A DNA stretch of 64,000 nucleotides from Cliona cf. orientalis (taxonomy: Eukaryota > Porifera > Demospongiae > Clionaida > Clionaidae), in the NCBI GenBank assembly GCA_963930775.1, contig OZ005689.1, positions 6,735,569 to 6,799,568 on the forward strand, read 5' to 3'. Below are positions 45,580 to 55,754 of this stretch, one piece after another. Numbering within the stretch: the first letter of the stretch is position 1; each line of letters opens with the position of its first letter. A model generated the notes under the pieces. The model made no database searches. It was not told where the DNA came from and saw nothing but the letters and a program-made list of their open reading frames with translations. Made by a program: the position numbers and the translations under genes.

Positions 45580-46440
45580 ATGGAGATTCCATTTTCAAAC
45601 TACAGTTATGAGTACTATAAACTAGTAGTGACGACCGTTCCAGTTCTAGTACCACTTGTTGTGCCTTTAATATTTGTCATCATGACATTTTCATGTGGTT
45701 GTATTCACAAATCTCATGCCAAGATTTTTTATAAGTTTGCGGAGAAAATTTCATCTGGTGAAGAGAATAAATACTTCCTCCATCAAGAAAATTGTATAGT
45801 CAACCTTTTAGTTGTCAAAGGTGTACTATTTCTAATGTTCAGCTTAGCAATGTTTCTGAATGAGTCAGTGATAGCACATGGGATAGGCTGCTATACTGGT
45901 CACTGGGACTGTTTCACATTTCGTGATGATCAACCAATTCGAATCACAAACTGTTCGAATCTTGGAGAATTTTCTGGCAGTCCCATCCAGTGCTACCGTC
46001 CTGCGTTTGAATACTCAACAGCAGTTTCTAAAGTTGGAGGCTTAATATTCGTTGTGTATATAGCAAGCAACATATATGTTTGGTTCTATTACACCACTGC
46101 ACCTATCAGAAATTGCTACCTTCGAGTGTCGACTGGTATCTATAAACAGTTTTTATTTTTTGTTCTTGCAGTTGCGTTACCAATTTTCTTTGCATCTTAC
46201 CACACAGCCAATGAGACAATTACCTTGAACGACAAGATGCATAATATTATTTTTGCCATATATATTCCAATGATCTATACCATTGTGACATTGGCAATGC
46301 TACTGCACTCAAAGTGCACCTTTCGTGATGTCAACATTATAGATGATGATCCATACAACATCGTGATTACCGGGAATAGACAAAAAAAGGCTGAAATTAA
46401 TGAAGTGGAAAGAAATATGAATGAAACTCTCACAACCTGA
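45580..46440 (+). CDS. Single-exon five-transmembrane protein, unknown family
   Basis: The start at MEIPFSNYSYEYYK is preferred (286 aa); an upstream in-frame ATG at 45505 would add 25 residues without clear purpose. Five hydrophobic segments lie at about residues 15-39, 73-93, 152-171, 188-206 and 222-243. Possible N-glycosylation sites (NYS at 7, NES at 94, NCS near 124, NET near 212) fall only in the N-terminus and the loops after TM2 and TM4, which fits N-out/C-in. The TM2-TM3 loop has four cysteines (CYTGHWDCFT, NCSN, QCYRP), suggesting disulfides. The acidic tail has a DDDPYNIVITG motif. No frameshift; probably functional at the plasma membrane. No family recognised. A coding-less copy of its flanks lies at 51365-51530. 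Confidence 0.75.
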   Translation: MEIPFSNYSYEYYKLVVTTVPVLVPLVVPLIFVIMTFSCGCIHKSHAKIFYKFAEKISSGEENKYFLHQENCIVNLLVVKGVLFLMFSLAMFLNESVIAHGIGCYTGHWDCFTFRDDQPIRITNCSNLGEFSGSPIQCYRPAFEYSTAVSKVGGLIFVVYIASNIYVWFYYTTAPIRNCYLRVSTGIYKQFLFFVLAVALPIFFASYHTANETITLNDKMHNIIFAIYIPMIYTIVTLAMLLHSKCTFRDVNIIDDDPYNIVITGNRQKKAEINEVERNMNETLTT

Positions 46441-46626
46441 TTTCATCGACTAACATCTCTGAGTCAGTGTACACCCAGCCTAATGTAACTCAAAGACATT
46501 GGTACATAGCAACATACTAATAGGTAATAATTATTCATGCCCTATTACCTTCACATTTAAGCAAAACACTACGACTTATCCTCCTTTGTCTTCACTGTAT
46601 AATTATTATTATAGCTTGTAGCTATC

Positions 46627-46632
46627 AATAAA
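46627..46632 (+). terminator. Polyadenylation signal of five-TM gene
   Basis: AATAAA about 190 bp after the stop, in a 3' flank that is duplicated at 51.4 kb. Confidence 0.5.
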
Positions 46633-46744
46633 TCAAAGCACCACCAGTGCACGTGTACATGACATGGTATTGTATACTGTGGCTAGGGAAATATCATGAT
46701 ATTGCCCTGTGTTAGGGCAATAATTATCATCACAATATTATTGC

Positions 46745-48270
46745 CCTGTGGTACAAATCAGTGGCTTGAAGGATGCAAACTAGTTAACACTCCCAAGCAG
46801 GGCAGTTCCGAGTATAATACAGTCATGCATGCTTAACCACATGCAGCACTCTGATTTTCCTCTTGTGCTGTATGTGGTTACTCAGGCACTTGTGCAATAA
46901 TTACATCCTCGATAATATTATAATACTGTCCTTGCTCGAGGTGTTTCTCCCAGCCGAAGTCTTCCTTCATCTGATGTATATACACAACTAACAATCACCA
47001 AACTAATTTTTATCGTTATATTTATGATAGCTATTATTATTCTGTATGACATTGTGTCAGGCTGTTACAACCCCGTAACAGACCCTCAGCTATGGAAGGT
47101 GTAAAGCATTAATAATAATAACAATAACTATAACTAATTTTCCAGAAAAGGTACTCAAGTTGTTTATAGTTTGGAATGCAAAGCATCCAGTGGGAGGCTC
47201 ACTTAATTGTGTTTATAAAGACTGAAGCTAAAATGACCAAAACAGGTCATTTAGTGGTGTCTCTTGGCAGTTTGTGTACTGGGTGCATGCTTTTATTAAA
47301 ATTACTATGACTGTACAAAATGGATGCATAAAGTTAACGAAAGATAAACCTATAATATTATACTCTCCTCAGACATATAATATGTATAGCACAGTGCCTA
47401 TAGTATGCTTAGTCTCGGTACAGGGGGAGCTGCTCTGCATTTTCTGTGGATAGGTAGCTGTTTGGATCCTTGTCTGATCTTTCGACAGCCCATGGCACTC
47501 CAGCAAAAGGAAGCCAATTCTGGCTGTAAATTATTCGTGGTGCCTGTTGCTGGGTAAAATCCACAGGAATGTGTGGTATAAGTAGCGTGCTATAACATGT
47601 TTAGCACGCTACTAATAGCACAGTCTGCATGGGGCTACTTATAGCATGGTCTGGGGGTCACTAATTACTTGTAGTCACCTCATCCATGCTAGGCTTGGTT
47701 TATACAACTGGCTGTGCCTTTGATCTGTATGGCTTCCATATAGGTAAACATCACTTTAGAGGGTGCACTTGTGTGTGCTAATGTGTCACTGATAGAAATG
47801 CTTGCAATTGTGCTGTTGCTATGTTTGTTGTTCATTGATGTAGCTAGCTACATGTGTGTGCATGCCCCATTTTCTACATAGCTAAGCTGGCAATACGGTG
47901 TGTACACCTAGCAGATCGACCTGGTCTCAACAGTTATCTGGACTGGAAAAGCATGCATGGTTGATGATTCTTGTCAATCAGTTCGGTGCAGAGTCCATAA
48001 TTTGAACCAATGGTGATGGACACGGGAACTGCATGGAAAGCATTAACTGTGTGAACAGCTTTCTGGACTTGCCAAGCAAAATGGTGTTGGAAGAGTTCAC
48101 TGAATCGAAGCGGTCCAAGAGCCTCTTGCTGGCTGATGGCACATTTAGGGGAGTACTGAAATGATATCATCATAAATATAATATAATATTATTATATAAT
48201 ATGTATTACATTATGTATATGTATTATGATAAGCTTGCATATTATTAATAATAATAATATTATTATTATT
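46745..48270. other. Gene-free stretch with small hairpin and duplicated patch
   Basis: TAGCGTGCTATAACATGTTT/AGCACGCTA forms a hairpin near 47586-47614. About 48065-48135 (GTGTTGGAAGAGTTCACTGA, GGTCCAAGAGCCTCTTGCT) recurs at 51640-51690. It is open on either strand for short distances but no gene model is convincing. Confidence 0.45.
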
Positions 48271-49264
48271 ATAGTTGTCCAGTGTCCTGATCTCGGTGAT
48301 AGCCCGAAAATGGTGAAGTGGTCATCACTCCTACTGCACGTACAGTTAATTCAACAGCTGAATACTCCTGTAATGGTGGCTATAAGCTGGACAACGGAGA
48401 TGCCAAACGTATCTGCCAAGCTGAGGGTACTTGGAGTGGTGAAGCTCCTCAATGCAGTGTGTATTATATTATTATAACTGCAGCTTTGCATACCTGTACT
48501 ATACAATGTATATCCACTATAATATTATATACCTGATGAATGATTATCATTGATTATGCATGTAGTACCCTCTATGATTTACACATCGGGATCTGCTTAG
48601 AATACATATTATTGCTTTGTGCTAAATTTAAGCCTATTCAATTTCTGCAGTGCTTACATTTGTGGTTGTTATACAATGTTGTGTCAAGTCAGCAGGGTGG
48701 GGTTTCCTTAATGTGTGGCTTCCATAGTGCAGGCTAGCCATATCAACTATAACATAACACTAACAACTGTCCCAAACAAATATCTTAATAACAAGTAACA
48801 AATCCTCCCGCGTACACATTATTCATACTGTTCTCAGGCTCAGACGCCACTGCTATAGTATACTGAGTATAATACTATATTATATGACTTATCATAGATC
48901 ACCATTATTTTGTGAGATACATTGCAATAATACATTGAAAATCATGTGCATAAAGCGTGTATGAGTGTTGATAATGCATATTAATTTTAGTGAGTAGCTA
49001 CCACTGAAGTGCTTATAATATATATAATTACAATCATGATTGTGTAAACACACACACTCACACACCTTTACTTCCCTCGGACAACAGGTCTAACATTGCT
49101 GCTATAGTTGGAGGAGTTGCTTGTGGCTTGGTGATATTAGGAATCATGAGTTTGCTTTCTGGTATTGTAATAGTGGCTATGAAATTAAGTAAAAGAGGTA
49201 AGTAGCTAGCTACGTGTGCAACCATAATATGGGCACATCTTGAGTGAAATGTTGTAATGTAGAA

Positions 49265-49376
49265 ACAGTATGAGTGAGACAGTTGGACAGTAAGATAGTG
49301 TGACACTAAGACAGTGAGACAGTAAGATAGTGGGACAGTAAGACGGTGTGACACTAAGACAGTGGGACAGTATGAC
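49265..49376 (+). repeat. GACAGTAAGAYAGTG minisatellite
   Basis: About 10-nt units (GACAGTAAGA, TAGTGTGACA, CTAAGACAGT) in two longer repeats, just before the tail exon of block delta. It is absent from alpha and gamma. Confidence 0.7.
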
Positions 49377-49464
49377 AAATCAAAGAAAGATGAAGACCTA
49401 GAACTGGAAGAGTGTCCCGCATATGTTGAGAAAAGGGAGGATGATATTAAACTGGAAGAGTGTC

Positions 49465-49754
49465 CAGGGTTTCATCCAGTGGGGGGGGGGGACAGGGGGG
49501 AAGCTTCCCCCCCCCCCCAAACTCCTAGCTTCCCCCCCTAAGAATTTGACTTTAATCAAATTAAGCATCAAAATATCACAATAAGTCACCAAATCAAACC
49601 ACTAGCATTTGTTTTTGATCAAAAACTACCCGAAACTATCTGGAAGAATTAAAGAAATTTTCCTATGAATACGTCCCAAGAACTTGGCGTGGTAAATACG
49701 CCCACTCATTTATCACGCTTCCACCCCAAATTTTTGTCGCTAGATGAAACCCTG
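49465..49754. mobile_element. CAGGG-ended MITE inside tail exon, GTGTC duplication
   Basis: CAGGGTTTCATC and GATGAAACCCTG are perfect terminal repeats; GTGTC flanks both sides (49460-49464 and 49755-49759). It splits a GAAGAGTGTCCAGCATATG repeat unit that is whole in gamma. Long C and G runs lie near the left end. A partial reversed copy is at about 56470-56615. Non-coding. Confidence 0.9.
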
Positions 49755-50221
49755 GTGTCCAGCATATGACCAAGCAAAGGAAGATATAGAACTGGAAGAG
49801 TGCCCTGCATATGTTGAGAAAAGGAAGGATGATATTCAAGTGGAAGTCTTAGAGTGCCCTGCATAATAATAATTATTATTATATGGACACGCATACTAAT
49901 AATTTGTGCGATGTACTTATTATGCATATTCATGCATGGTGTGATAAAAATAATGTCTTCTTTCTTATACACACGTAAGCTCACTCATTTAATAATGTTC
50001 ACACCCCTCTGTGCGTAGAAATGGGGTGTGGCTAACAGACAGGAGTCGGTGGCTTGGTGCATGCATTTAGCATTGCAACCTCAGTTTAAGAAGACAAGGA
50101 AAGTATGTATTTAGTATACAGAAGATCTCTCCCTGGAGCCGTGATGGCTGCGCATGCTTTTTTTCTACGGTGATACACTATGTGTACATACATATCTTCT
50201 TACGCCACTATGAGGTGATAA

Positions 50222-50444
50222 TAGAGTGTCTCCAAGCTATTCTCCTATCTTTCAGTATAAATATTCCCATTTTTCAGTATTTTTCATACATTTTCAGTAT
50301 TTTTCAGTATTAAATTTTACAAAGAGCTCCATATATAATGTATGTTACAGTAATGAATTCCCCCAGTTTTCAGAAATTTTATCAGTATTTACGGTTAGAA
50401 TTCAGTAAAAATACTGATAAATCCGTATACTTGGAGGCACTGTA
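50222..50444. mobile_element. TA-flanked MITE with CTCCAAG ends
   Basis: TAGAGTGTCTCCAAG pairs with CTTGGAGGCACTGTA. The interior is AT-rich with many TTTTCAGTATT words on one strand and ATACTGATAA on the other. Non-coding. Confidence 0.65.
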
Positions 50445-51062
50445 ATATCTTATGATATGCACATTATGTAGTTGCTGGCTTAAGCATAGAAGCTCTCCCC
50501 CTCCCCACACACACATGCACACACTGAGGAGCACACACACTTGCACGCTCACTCACATGTGAAGGAATTTCAAGGATGCACCTGATTTAAGTTCGTATTA
50601 CACAGGTATAATATAGCCAGTTTCTCTCCTATGAAATCACCGCTGGCTTGTAGGCTATACTGGCATGCAATTAACGGCACTATGATGTGATGTGCGTGAT
50701 TACACAGTAATTGGGTGGTCAATAAAATTAATTATTAAATGCATTTCCATTTCTGAATCACGGCTGATTAAGCAAATGCATGATTGTTTAATTTTAGAGA
50801 CATCACTAGTACTTACCGTTACGGTGGCCGAGAATGGCCATTCCAAACTTCCAATTATTCGATTTCCATTTCTGAATTGGTCATTTCCAAACTCGCATTT
50901 CTAAAATTATCATGACATTTCAAAATCGATATCTGTGCTTAAACCTTTATTTAAGCCAGCAGCTAAACTACTGTGTTTTTCCACGAATTGCGCGTGTCTT
51001 AATTTGAGAATAGATAGAGCGAGCGATTTTACGTGAGGTCAGAGCTCGAGGTCACACATATC

Positions 51063-51250
51063 TGAGACGTGCATGAAGTTGCTAAGGCTACAAAGTTATT
51101 GTAATTATTATAGTTGGCACAGGGACATGGAGGTGAATGACATTGAGTGAAGTGGTTGCAATTGGTAATTGAAGTAAGTGAAGTGGTAATTACCAGAAGC
51201 ACTGCAAATACTCTTGCTCTACTTGGCTCTCCATAGCAATGCACGTCTCA
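51063..51250. mobile_element. Foldback element with TGAGACGTGCAT ends
   Basis: TGAGACGTGCATGAAGTTGC pairs with AGCAATGCACGTCTCA. The interior repeats GAAGTGGT. No clear target duplication. Confidence 0.55.
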
Positions 51251-51364
51251 TTAAGAAACTATGTGCAATGGGTACGTACACATTATGATTATATATTCCA
51301 AAATCATGCATTCGGATGACTGTGTATGCATAAATTGTTCATCAGTGCAACTCAGGTAACCAAA

Positions 51365-51530
51365 GTTGGGTTAAAGTAACCCTTTTCTTTTTGCAGTGTA
51401 TAATTATTATTATAGCTTGTATCAATAAATCAAAGCACCACCAGTGCACGTGTACATGACATGGTATTGTATACTGTGGCTAGGGAAATATTATCATGAT
51501 ATTGCACTGTGTTAGGGCAATAATTATCTT
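51365..51530 (+). repeat. Flanks of five-TM gene joined without its coding part
   Basis: AAAGTTGGGTTAAAGTAACC with CTTTT resembles the sequence upstream of the five-TM gene (about 45501). It is followed directly by TGTATAATTATTATTATAGC and CAGTGCACGTGTACATGACA, which is that gene's 3' flank (46598-46740). The coding region is absent. Confidence 0.6.
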
Positions 51531-51579
51531 ATACCATAACTCTGACCCCTCACCACAGGCGCATGCAGTGTCGTTTGTT

Positions 51580-51700
51580 TTACTTCCTGATGTCCAGAAA
51601 GCCCCGCCTAACGAATGTAAACAGCTGCACAGTAAGGAGGCAATGGTGTTGGAAGAGTTCACTGAAGCGGTCCAAGAGCCTCTTGCTCAGCGATCTGTCG
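51580..51700 (+). repeat. Exon-like patch duplicated at 48.1 kb
   Basis: It is open as KEAMVLEEFTEAVQEPLAQR, preceded by an acceptor-like CACCACAG at 51559. The partner at 48065-48135 shares GTTGGAAGAGTTCACTGA but not the frame. Product unknown; it may be a relic exon of a third gene. Confidence 0.35.
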
Positions 51701-51748
51701 TGCCGCCAAGTTTGGTGACGTTTCCTACACAATTGATAATAATTTAAG

Positions 51749-52085
51749 TCCCATTCCCATTCCACTCGTCAGTGTTGATACAACATCTGTCACTATTCCT
51801 GATCTGAAAGCAGGATTTGAATGCATCTTTAATGTGACCGCTGTAAACAGTGAAGGATCATCAAGTACAATATGGATAAGCTAATGATCAATGTATTAAG
51901 GTAGTCAAAGAAAGCTTGAAGCAGTTTATGAAGAGCCGAATAACCTCCAACGGTACATACCACATGTACAGACAGATAATATTATAAAACAAGAGTGTCC
52001 TGCTTATGTTGAGAAAAGACGATAATAATAATAATATTATTATTGAGCTGGAAGCTAGATTGCCCAGCATATGGACACATCTATT
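51749..52085 (+). pseudogene. Receptor fragment epsilon: FN3b end and tail
   Basis: 51749-51870 carries IPIPLVSVDTTSVTIPDLKA and FNVTAVNSEGSSST of FN3b. It is followed at about 51905 by KLEAVYEEPNNLQR of the tail, with no TM exon between. One ECPAYVEKR repeat remains, then a short ATT-rich insertion and the end of a second repeat (CCCAGCATATGGACAC). Deleted and non-functional. Confidence 0.7.
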
Positions 52086-52347
52086 GAAAGATCTAGACAA
52101 AATCCAGCACTTAATGCTCTAAAAACAATTATGATATAATTGCATATGACATTGCCATAGTTATTGCACATATTCATGCTCCTTGACCTGGCATGATTAT
52201 AATACGAAAACTTGACCACTTGCCCAGTAGCTGCATGCATAATGGTTCATAAGGTAAAAGGTCGTCAATATAGTGCGTACACATTGATACTGGCGCCTCA
52301 ATCGCAGAGATGGTCCTACATATTTTAGTGTAAAATAGAGTTTTATA

Positions 52348-52461
52348 CCTAGAGTAACTCATGGGATGATTTTACACCAGCAAAACCTAGAGTAACTCAT
52401 GGGACGATTTTACACCAATACAACCTAGAGTAACTCATGGGACGATTTTACACCAGCAAAA
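52348..52461 (+). repeat. 38-bp minisatellite, GATTTTACACC
   Basis: Three units of CCTAGAGTAACTCATGGGAC with GATTTTACACCAGCAAAA. The word TTTTACACC or its complement GGTGTAAAA recurs at least seven more times out to 52790 in both orientations. Confidence 0.8.
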
Positions 52462-52841
52462 TTGGTGTAAAATCCTGAGTATTTATTGTATGCCAAGCAT
52501 ATTATTAAGGGAGGATTTTACACCACATCAAAATTAAGGGGCTTACTCATGTAAAATTCTCCCATATATAATTTACCTCTGCTATATATATAAGGGACGA
52601 TTTTACACCAGTTGCCACCACAGGCACTGAAGTGGTGTAAAATCATGCCATGTAATACTGATGGCTAACAGTAACTGGAGCAAAGATTTACATGTGACCT
52701 TTGACCTCACTTAAAATTCTTCCATAATAATAAGAATGCATATCCATACTCTGCTAAAACTTTAAGTGTGAACTTTGACCTGGTGTAAAATGCTCCCTTG
52801 TATATATATAGCCGCTGATCCAGACTCAGGTAGGCTTTTAA

Positions 52842-53850
52842 GGTACCATTAAATTGCGTGGGCGTGAGGTGGGGGATATGACACCTAAACCACATCAAAG
52901 TCATTAGTGAGGTGCATGTTGTGTAACCACGCCCTTTTAATTGCACAGGTCTCAGGGGTGTGGCTGCTAGAGCCGGAAGTGTTCATTTAATATCCTCCAT
53001 GGACCGGAAGCCGAGCCGGAAGGGAGGGGCCAGGCCACGCCCAAAACAGCCCCACCCTGTTCCCCAAGGACCACCATTCTCAATCAAGTGCCTACTAACC
53101 ACCGGATGTCCACCGGAAGCCCACAATCAATCCCAATTAAAACACACAGCTTCCTCAAGGCCAAAACACACACAAACACTTGGAGGCCGTTCTGCCACAC
53201 CGCCCACGCAAGAGCTCACCTCATTTCCTGTGTGGGCGGAGTAACAACACGTCATCGCAACCACATCCGCTTCAAACCATCGTCAGCTTCCGTCCGGCCG
53301 TACAGGCCCCTCGATCGCACCGCCGTACAGTGCCTCATTAACAGACATGGCCTCACCTTTGACCTCCTGCCACGCCCCCAAAGCCTCCTCGCGGGGTTCA
53401 AAGGTCACCACCGCTTCCGGGACACGCCCACCTATCGCCGAGGCCAAGTCCCAGGCGCCGATGTCCAAGCACTGGCCCGTGAAGCCACGCCCAATCGGAA
53501 GCAATAAAACCTGCATTAACGCACACGCACACACTCCACACGGTGCCAGGAACACGCCCACATGCTTAATTAGGCCTAATAAGCTTTTTTTTTTTTTTTT
53601 TTTTAAGTCGTTGCGGTTAATAGTTAAGAAAGAATGCTTTGATCTTGCTTTGATGTGGGCAATTACCGGCCTTTTCTTCAGGGGCCACTTCCGGTCGCTA
53701 ATTACACGCGCATAATCATCCCTGGCCGATTCTGGACACGCCCACCTTCGACCAAAAGCACTCGTATGGCCTCTTTGGCCACGCCCCTTCACGATTCGCT
53801 AATTGAATTAGCCATTCCTGACGCTCACGCCCACGCAATTAAATGGTACC
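52842..53850. mobile_element. GC-rich 1-kb element with TTAA duplication
   Basis: GGTACCATTAAATTGCGTGG with GCGTGAG on the left pairs with CTCACGCCCACGCAATTAAA and TGGTACC on the right; TTAA borders both ends, as in piggyBac-like or Kolobok-like elements. The interior is far more GC-rich than the window, full of CCACGCCC, with overlapping open frames on both strands that encode nothing recognisable, and a T20 run near 53584. Confidence 0.8.
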
Positions 53851-53934
53851 TTAAGTGCATTCCGAATCCTCGCTTGCTGTGGGTGTGGCTGAAGTGCACG
53901 CACTTGGTGGGTGGGGCTATCTTGCAGCCGCGAC

Positions 53935-54290
53935 AGCTAGTTCTTCAGGATGAAGCAGTAATTGGCTCAATCACACTAGATATTCAACTAACTATAATAA
54001 GTAAGTAGCTATGATGCTCCATGTTATGTTATTAAACTTAAAAATTTAATCATGATAGTTGCTCCTGGTCAGCCACACCATAGATTATATATTCCCCTCC
54101 CTAATATATATTAGGGAGGGGAATATAATCTATGGCCACACACACTCTCAGTCAATGACAGTGAGGCTACATTGTTTCAAGTGTGCTGGGAAGCTCCAGC
54201 CCAGTCTGATTCCCATATCTCATACTACCTGCTTGGAGTGTGTAAACAATATTTAACACAATCAAATGCAACGTCTTCAAATCTGAAATT
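53935..54290 (+). pseudogene. Receptor fragment zeta: Ig end and FN3a
   Basis: 53935-54000 keeps the end of the Ig exon (DEAVIGSITLDIQLTI) with donor TAA|GTAAGT. FN3a restarts at 54059 (acceptor CATGATAG; APGQPH, then interrupted by a 58-bp palindrome; then SEATLFQVCWEAPAQSDSHI). It has an internal deletion, stops after NATSSN and is fused to the 3' flank at about 54290. The Ig front is replaced by the TTAA element's flank. Confidence 0.7.
54078..54135. mobile_element. 58-bp palindromic insertion with CCACA duplication
   Basis: CCATAGATTATATATTCCCC folds onto GGGGAATATAATCTATGG. CCACA flanks both sides (54073-54077, 54136-54140), and the sister exons at 11780 and 32193 show one CCACACACACT here. 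A related half (GGGGAATATATAATCTATGG) occurs near 44310. Confidence 0.85.
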
Positions 54291-54292
54291 AT

Positions 54293-54470
54293 CACTCCCA
54301 CGCTTGCAATGTGCACATTAATTTTAATTGTTGTGCACTAACTATAGTAGATGGGTGTAGCTAAGAAGCAACAGTTAGTGGATGCAAGAAAAGAAATGAA
54401 TCAGTACCTTGTTTTACTCACCCTTCCGATACTTAGTTACAGAGTGACCAATATCAGGGTGCCACAGAGA
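54293..54470 (+). repeat. Receptor-family 3' flank, copy in zeta
   Basis: Matches 33613-33815, directly after the truncated FN3a. Confidence 0.7.
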
Positions 54471-54593
54471 AACTATTAGCTATATACAGATTCAGATTAT
54501 TGCCCAGCTGAGAGAACTACTGTAATTGTATACTTTAATGATCGAAGGTGTGCATGTAATAGTAAATATCATGAGGATGTGGGATATATTAGT

Positions 54594-54726
54594 TAGATAC
54601 TGTTTAGGAGGTTTCTACGTGATTTAGAAGACCGAAGGGCTCTATGTAGAATCCCGAGTGAAGTGAGGGTTCTACTGAGCCCTGAGATCTTCTAAATCAC
54701 GTAGAAACCGACTAAACAGTGTCTAA
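54594..54726. mobile_element. Foldback element with TTAGAYACTGTTTAG ends
   Basis: TACTGTTTAGGAGGTTTCTA pairs with TAGAAACCGACTAAACAGTG; the centre reads AGAATCCCGAGTGAAGTGAG. A half copy lies at 1455-1545. Confidence 0.8.
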
Positions 54727-54729
54727 CAA

Positions 54730-55754
54730 CTTTAGATCCTAGCAACAATGTCCATAAGCTTGGCATATGAACTGCTGCCTATATATAGGAACAATCCTAA
54801 CCATAGGCAACAATTTTTTACAGGCTTATATGAGCTTATTACTGTAACAGGTTTATATTATGAGAAATAGATACCTGCTTCTGACCAATCAGATAACAGT
54901 ATTTGTTACAACTAGGATCTAAATAATAATTATGATACAATGTCATGGCATATACTACAGTAACCGTGATAGCTATGTGGTACTAATACTAGATACATGA
55001 ATTAGACTGTGCCCGAAACCCCTTATCGAATCATAACCAGATCTAGAACTGGTACAGCTGTCTCAAAGCCACACAGTCTTACACAGTAAGTGTGAAACTG
55101 ACTTAAGGGGGTGTGTGGCATAAACTTTAATGTTAATCATTTCCTGTCAGTTTGTTTCCCTTCTACGTGTAAAGTGTATGCATAATTATGTAAATCTCAG
55201 TTGTATAATATCAATCATACAAACTCATATTAAGCTAATTCTGTACAAGGGCGCCAAATGCTACAAGTTGTATCGTCATGAGCTCAAATCACCATAATAG
55301 TATCATTATCTTGAGCTGTTAACACATTGATTTCGTAAAAAAAGTGGCTTCAGTGTGCTGGACACATGCAGTCGACGTCCACGAGTGTCACAAACAGACT
55401 ATATTATTAGTGCATTTTGTTAGCCATAGCTAAGTGCTTTAAATTCTGCTCATGCATACAACCTAAACAGGTTAAGGTCGTCAACCGGTTCATGTGTGCT
55501 TTCATTTCTGCTATGCATGCACAGTAGCTAGCAAAATATTATATTATCTTTCATCTTCAAAATTAATGTTCACACATGAATTAATTAATTGCTATTAACA
55601 AAATTATAATAGAGGAAAGCATTGCAATAATTAGTAACTATAAGCAGCTGCTATAATATACAATCATGATAATACCATTGGCAAACTAAACTAAGAGTTG
55701 CTATAATAATGATAAGTTAACTCATGCACACCCACTCTCATCAGTAAAGTCATT
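54730..55754. other. Gene-free stretch downstream of CARD-Death gene
   Basis: AT-rich; contains GGTTAAGGTCGTCA (55470-55483). No exon or bounded repeat recognised. A 3' flank of the minus-strand gene is expected at its right end. Confidence 0.4.

Larger units (their letters stand above)
48275..49862 (+). pseudogene. Receptor block delta: Sushi, TM, tail; disabled
   Basis: The Sushi exon 48275-48456 matches alpha exon 3 but lost 7 nt, shifting its frame, and its donor is GTGTGT. The TM exon 49072-49197 (NIAAIVGGVACG, LSGIVIVAMKLSKR) is open, but its acceptor is TTTAC where alpha has TTTAG. The tail (about 49376-49862) reads LELEECPAYVEKRED and IKLEECP, is cut by a MITE, then AYDQAKEDIELEECPAYVEK and a damaged fourth repeat. 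The 3' flank matches block alpha. It is a single-Sushi sister of block alpha, without alpha's intron transposon. Confidence 0.7.

Noticed and set aside
51480-51765. Minus-strand frames opposite the duplicated patch as genes
   Set aside because: Their ends do not meet splice signals, and the partner region at 48.1 kb does not conserve the same frame.
53283-53792. 169-codon minus-strand frame and overlapping plus-strand frames
   Set aside because: They are inside the GC-rich TTAA element, where stop codons are rare by composition; frames overlap on both strands and include a poly-T/poly-K run.
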